From positions 1 to 64,000 of the forward strand of contig NZ_LXFV01000001.1 of assembly GCF_002847345.1 (NCBI RefSeq): a stretch of 64,000 nt of DNA, in the 5' to 3' direction. The stretch comes from Pectobacterium peruviense. GTDB lineage: Bacteria; Pseudomonadota; Gammaproteobacteria; Enterobacterales; Enterobacteriaceae. Below are positions 60,894 through 64,000 of the stretch, piece by piece. A program made the position numbers and the translations under genes. The notes under the pieces are model-generated. The model saw only the letters and a program-made list of their open reading frames with translations. It ran no database searches and had not been told where the DNA came from. Position 1 is the first letter of the stretch. Every line of letters starts with the position of its first letter.

Positions 60894-61466
60894 ATGCCGC
60901 GAGGAGTTTTACCCGATATGTTACCCAATGATTTGATAATGGATTTAGCGCGTTTTGAGCGAGACTTACAGGAATTAGCGGGTGTGCTACAGCTGGATTT
61001 GGGCGCGTTTCATGCTGACCATATCTCGCTGCGTTGTCATCAGAACACGACGGCTGAATCATGGAAAGCGGCGTTGCTGAAGGCTGGCAGCTTGCTGTCT
61101 GAAAACCAAATCAATGACCGTCCAATCTGTCTGTTTATACTGGATAATGCAATATCTGTCGGCCCCTGGCAGATTGATTGTATCGAATTACCGTGGCCGG
61201 GGAAAAAGCATTATCCCCATGAGGGATGGGAGCATGTGGAACTGGTGCTTTCCGGTGATACGGAAACACTGCACCAGCGTGCTTTGACCTGCTTGTCTGA
61301 TGATGCACTACGTACGCCGGGCATCAAGCTTAAATTTAGTTCTCCGCAAGGCGAAAAAGAACGAATTCCTAATCCGACGTTAGCGGTGACCAATGGAAAA
61401 GTGACAATAAAATTTCATCCATTTGATATTCGAGATGTTGTCGCGAGCGAAATGCCGTCGTTATGA
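60894..61466 (+). CDS. yecM: VOC-superfamily protein YecM
   Basis: Predicted metal-dependent enzyme of the vicinal-oxygen-chelate fold; substrate unknown. 190 residues (E. coli 188). Metal-ligand segments are FHADHISLRCHQN near 42-54, DCIELPWPGKKHYPHEGWEHVELV near 93-116 and a final Glu/Asp region in VTIKFHPFDIRDVVASE. The start is uncertain: ATG 60894 has no clear ribosome site, while ATG 60918 has GAGGAG 12 bases upstream; length favours the first. It lies next to argS and cutC as in E. coli. Confidence 0.9.
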   Translation: MPRGVLPDMLPNDLIMDLARFERDLQELAGVLQLDLGAFHADHISLRCHQNTTAESWKAALLKAGSLLSENQINDRPICLFILDNAISVGPWQIDCIELPWPGKKHYPHEGWEHVELVLSGDTETLHQRALTCLSDDALRTPGIKLKFSSPQGEKERIPNPTLAVTNGKVTIKFHPFDIRDVVASEMPSL

Positions 61467-61516
61467 AAATAGCTGAGTGTGTAAAGTAATCAGAAGGGTG
61501 TCATTGGCTAAACGGT

Positions 61517-61553
61517 AAAATGGCGTATCACGTTATTCATGCCATTTTCTTTT
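61517..61553 (+). terminator. Terminator after yecM
   Basis: AAAATGGC pairs with GCCATTTT around a 16-base loop, then cttttg, 50 bases after the stop. A second weaker hairpin CGACG/CGTCG followed by six T lies at about 61674-61698. Confidence 0.6.
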
Positions 61554-61744
61554 GCGGTAGAACAGATTAATAAAACTGTGGTTTATGTCATGTTTATTTC
61601 GGCAGTGTATCGCGTTCGTTGTGACTCCCGTCTCCTCACGATATGAATGCGAATGCCATAGTTATTACTTTAGTCGACGTGATGATTCGTCGATTTTTTG
61701 ATAATTAAGAAAAGTAGTCTGGGAGTTTATATGGAGGAGCGGCG

Positions 61745-62503
61745 ATGACGAAACTGGAAGTATGCTGTTATAGCGTTGATTGTGCGATAACGGCAGCGCA
61801 GTCTGGGGCTGACAGGATTGAACTCTGTGCAGGACAGCGAGAGGGGGGGTTAACGCCATCCTACGGTGCGCTGCGCGGTGCGCGTGAAAAGGTCGCGATT
61901 CCTGTTCACCCGATTGTGCGTCCGCGAGGGGGTGATTTTTGCTACAGTGCGGCGGAGTTTGCTGCCATCAAATACGATATTGAGCAGATTCGTGAGATGG
62001 GGTTTCCCGGTGTTGTTGTCGGTGTGCTGAATGAGGAAGGGCACATTGATTTGCCCAAAATGCGCGAAATCATGGTGGTGGCTCAAGGAATGGCGGTGAC
62101 CTTTCATCGCGCGTTTGATATGTGCCTGAACCCTTACATTGCGCTGGGACAACTCACCGACCTTGGCGTATCGCGCATATTAACCTCTGGGCAACAGCAG
62201 ACGGCGGAGAATGGGTTACGGTTATTACGTGAACTAACACAGGCGAGTCGCGGTCCAATTATTATGGCAGGTTCTGGCGTACGATTGACTAACGTGCACA
62301 AATTTCAGCAAGCCGGTATCCGAGAGCTGCATAGTTCAGCAGGCCAGTGGACGTCATCCCCTATGCGTTATCGCAAAATCGGCGTGTCGATGTGTGCAGA
62401 TACGGAATTAGATGAATTTAGCCAGTATTGCGTGGATGGTGATGTGGTGGAAGCAATGAAACGGGCGGTCAGCCCGGATCGTGAAATGCAGTACGTATCG
62501 TAA
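61745..62503 (+). CDS. cutC: CutC family protein (copper homeostasis)
   Basis: TIM-barrel protein historically linked to copper tolerance in E. coli, although that phenotype was later disputed. 252 residues (E. coli 248). Family blocks: [39 protein letters not shown] at the start, [14 protein letters not shown] near 52-65, [15 protein letters not shown] near 118-132, [14 protein letters not shown] near 142, [12 protein letters not shown] near 175. GGAGGAGCGGCG before the ATG is a strong ribosome site. Confidence 0.94.
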   Translation: MTKLEVCCYSVDCAITAAQSGADRIELCAGQREGGLTPSYGALRGAREKVAIPVHPIVRPRGGDFCYSAAEFAAIKYDIEQIREMGFPGVVVGVLNEEGHIDLPKMREIMVVAQGMAVTFHRAFDMCLNPYIALGQLTDLGVSRILTSGQQQTAENGLRLLRELTQASRGPIIMAGSGVRLTNVHKFQQAGIRELHSSAGQWTSSPMRYRKIGVSMCADTELDEFSQYCVDGDVVEAMKRAVSPDREMQYVS

Positions 62504-62614
62504 TGTAAGGTGTTTCATGGTGTAGCGGTTGATAGACTGGATTGCTATAGACACCACATCGTCATTCTTCAGTTTTGCCGCGCTGCATACCGCTAGGTCT
62601 GCATGGCAAGTACC

Positions 62615-62644
62615 AAGCCCCAGCGTGTTGCTGGGGCTTTTTTT
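62615..62644 (+). terminator. Rho-independent terminator of cutC
   Basis: AAGCCCCAGC, loop gtgtt, GCTGGGGCTT, then six T. Confidence 0.93.
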
Positions 62645-62774
62645 GGCTTATGGTTATTTCCTTCCTCCTTTACTTCCATGCTGAAGGTGAACTTCCAAAC
62701 CATGATGTATGAGGTAGCGCATCGGTCAAACCGCTGACCGACGTCCGGTGCTTAATATATCTATAATTAATATT

Positions 62775-62797
62775 GTACTGATCATTCAATTATGATC
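62775..62797. promoter_or_regulatory. Candidate TetR operator upstream of the tetR-like gene
   Basis: GTACTGATCATTCAATTATG shares the block TGATCATTC-x-ATTAT with a site ahead of the next gene (63486-63505). TGATCA is its own complement and the flanks are partly symmetrical. It lies 57-79 bases before the regulator's ATG, where autorepression would act. The rest of 62645-62853 has no gene. Confidence 0.55.
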
Positions 62798-62853
62798 TAT
62801 GATGCTGACCTGAATAATAAACAGTCAGACATATAACGAAGGCATGTAATGCG

Positions 62854-63435
62854 ATGAGTGGAAGACCTCGGGAATTCGATGATGATGCTGTCATAGAGGC
62901 TGCGATGGACGTGTTCTGGTCGAACGGCTACGAGGCGACATCGGCACAGGAACTGGTCGAGCGTACGGGGCTGGGGCGTGGCAGCCTCTATAACGCTTTT
63001 GGCAGCAAGCAGAAGCTTTACCATGAAGCGCTGATTCGCTATCAAGAGCTTGGTATTCAGGCTCAGTCGCAGATCCTCAACGGTTCTGGCACTCTCAAAG
63101 AGAGACTGCGAGCGCTGATGGTGTGGGGCATCGAAGGCGATCTCGATCCGGTCAAGTGCCGAGGCTGCATGGGAGTATTTGCTGCGTTAGAGCGTTCGGG
63201 TAAAGATCCGGTCGTCGTGCAGATCGGTAGAGTCTATGTAAACCGACTGGAACAGGTGTTATGCCACCTATTTGCAGTCGGGCAGCGCAACGGAGATGTA
63301 TCTTCAGCTCAACCGGCATTACTGTTGGCGCGAGCTTTTCTGAGCAGCTATTACGGTTTGCGCGTACTGGGGCGGGCGGTGCCAGATCGCACATTCCTTG
63401 ACGATGTGATGGAGGGTATTTTGGCCCAACTTTAA
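62854..63435 (+). CDS. TetR/AcrR-family transcriptional regulator
   Basis: One-component repressor, 193 residues. The N-terminal helix-turn-helix is at about residues 10-56: DAVIEAAMDVFWSNGYEATS, then ELVERTGLGRGSLYNAFGSK with recognition helix GSLYNAFGSKQKLY. The C-terminal ligand domain includes KCRGCMGVFAALERSG near 103, with two Cys (C103, C106 approximately) that could sense electrophiles or metals, though this is speculation. It precedes a SnoaL-like gene by 147 bases and both have the same palindromic motif upstream. Confidence 0.9.
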   Translation: MSGRPREFDDDAVIEAAMDVFWSNGYEATSAQELVERTGLGRGSLYNAFGSKQKLYHEALIRYQELGIQAQSQILNGSGTLKERLRALMVWGIEGDLDPVKCRGCMGVFAALERSGKDPVVVQIGRVYVNRLEQVLCHLFAVGQRNGDVSSAQPALLLARAFLSSYYGLRVLGRAVPDRTFLDDVMEGILAQL

Positions 63436-63485
63436 GTTGTTTCATCGTGCTGGGCTTCTGGCCCTTTTTATTTAGCTATATTTGT

Positions 63486-63505
63486 AATGATCATTCCATT
63501 ATTAA
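63486..63505. promoter_or_regulatory. Candidate TetR operator upstream of the SnoaL-like gene
   Basis: GTAATGATCATTCCATTATT has a dyad centred on TGATCA (GGAATGATCATT on the other strand) and shares TGATCATTC-x-ATTAT with the site at 62775-62797. It lies 78-97 bases before the start of the downstream gene, so that gene probably has its own regulated promoter. Confidence 0.55.
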
Positions 63506-63582
63506 GTGGAGCGCTTTCTCGGTAGAACTTGCTCGTAGGCGCAGTTAGCAGCGCTTCTGTCTTTATGTCAAAGGAGTCAACG

Positions 63583-64000
63583 ATGTCAGACAACCATGAT
63601 TCACGTATTGCAACCATTCGCGATTATTTTCGTAAAGTGGATGCCAACGATCCTTCATTTCTCGACTTGTTCACCGACGATGTTGCATTCTTCTTTCCAA
63701 AATTTGGCCAGGTACGCGGCAAGGATGCAGTGGCGCAATTTGCTGAACGGATCGCGATGGACGCGGCTCGGCTTACCCACAACATTGATGATCTGGTTTT
63801 TACCGTAGACGGCGAGCGGATCGCAGTCGAAGGCAGGGAATGGGGCGTCACGCGTGATGGACGCACGTGGCCTGACGGCTGTGCATCGCAAGGCCGTTTT
63901 GCAAATGTTTTCGAGTTCAACGGCAAACGGATTAGCCGGATGTCTATCTATGTTGATCCCGACTTTACGAGTGAAGACCGCAGACGTGTTGACCTGTATC
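63583..64000 (+). CDS. SnoaL-like (NTF2-fold) protein, cut by the window end
   Basis: The frame starts at ATG 63583 with AAGGAG seven bases upstream and is open for 139 codons to the window edge, so the C-terminus is not seen. It begins MSDNHDSRIATIRDYFRKVD and continues with FLDLFTDDVAFFFPKFGQVRGKDAVAQF, the usual SnoaL/NTF2 pattern of helix, DDV-F strand and G-K/R-xAV helix, then VEGREWGVTRDGRTW and NVFEFNGKRISRMSIYVDPD. Such proteins range from isomerases and hydrolases to ligand-binding partners; the substrate is unknown. Probably controlled by the TetR-type regulator encoded just before it. Confidence 0.82.
   Translation, partial: MSDNHDSRIATIRDYFRKVDANDPSFLDLFTDDVAFFFPKFGQVRGKDAVAQFAERIAMDAARLTHNIDDLVFTVDGERIAVEGREWGVTRDGRTWPDGCASQGRFANVFEFNGKRISRMSIYVDPDFTSEDRRRVDLY

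Overview
The window is chromosomal DNA of a soft-rot enterobacterium, most likely Pectobacterium. The evidence is proteins that align from memory with Escherichia coli over their whole length, long blocks of enterobacterial gene order, ERIC repeats, and a secreted family 9 pectate lyase set inside a housekeeping block. I saw no prophage, insertion sequence or CRISPR array. Identifications rest on recalled family sequences and motifs; no search was run.

Layout. (1) 1-6.1 kb: sbcB on the minus strand, then a Fur-box-preceded four-gene siderophore ABC importer (lipoprotein, two permeases, ATPase), an ERIC element and tmaR. (2) 6.4-12.5 kb: a ComEC-type channel gene, then the lipid A/LPS genes msbA, lpxK, ycaR and kdsB. 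(3) 12.8-14.1 kb: the pectate lyase. (4) 14.3-27 kb: ycbJ, elyC (minus), cmoM-mukF-mukE-mukB (tRNA modification and the MukBEF condensin), then the murein genes ldtD and mepK, and gloC. (5) 27-33 kb, minus strand: aspC, ompF with an E. coli-like leader, asnS, an ERIC element, pncB. (6) 33-47.3 kb: pepN, pyrD, zapC, ycbX (minus), rlmL, uup, pqiABC, and the 55-codon rmf. (7) 47.7-58.4 kb: a chemoreceptor, tRNA-Ser(GGA) with duplicated flanking DNA, ycdX, ycdY, yceB, grxB, mdtH, rimJ, yceH, mviM, murJ. (8) 58.5-64 kb: argS, a candidate 39-residue membrane protein, yecM, cutC, and a TetR regulator followed by a SnoaL-like gene that leaves the window.

Regions 2 and 4-7 largely follow the E. coli order from about 20 to 24 minutes, with differences: no ycaQ between lpxK and ycaR, no ssu genes between pepN and pyrD, and an added pectate lyase between kdsB and ycbJ. 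Two joins differ from E. coli: tmaR next to comEC, and murJ directly facing argS. In E. coli murJ and argS each border a flagellar cluster, so the second join looks like the empty side of a flagellar rearrangement.

Functionally this is mostly envelope and cell-cycle housekeeping: lipid A flipping and phosphorylation, Kdo activation, murein cross-linking and lipid II flipping, Z-ring and chromosome organisation, intermembrane lipid transport (PqiABC), ribosome hibernation, and NAD and pyrimidine supply. The adaptive parts are iron uptake, pectin attack, the chemoreceptor and the TetR/SnoaL unit. No wholly new multi-gene system stands out. The best leads are the shared TetR/SnoaL operator motif, the small membrane ORF upstream of argS, the histidine-rich PqiA N-terminus, the duplicated DNA beside tRNA-Ser, and the murJ-argS join.
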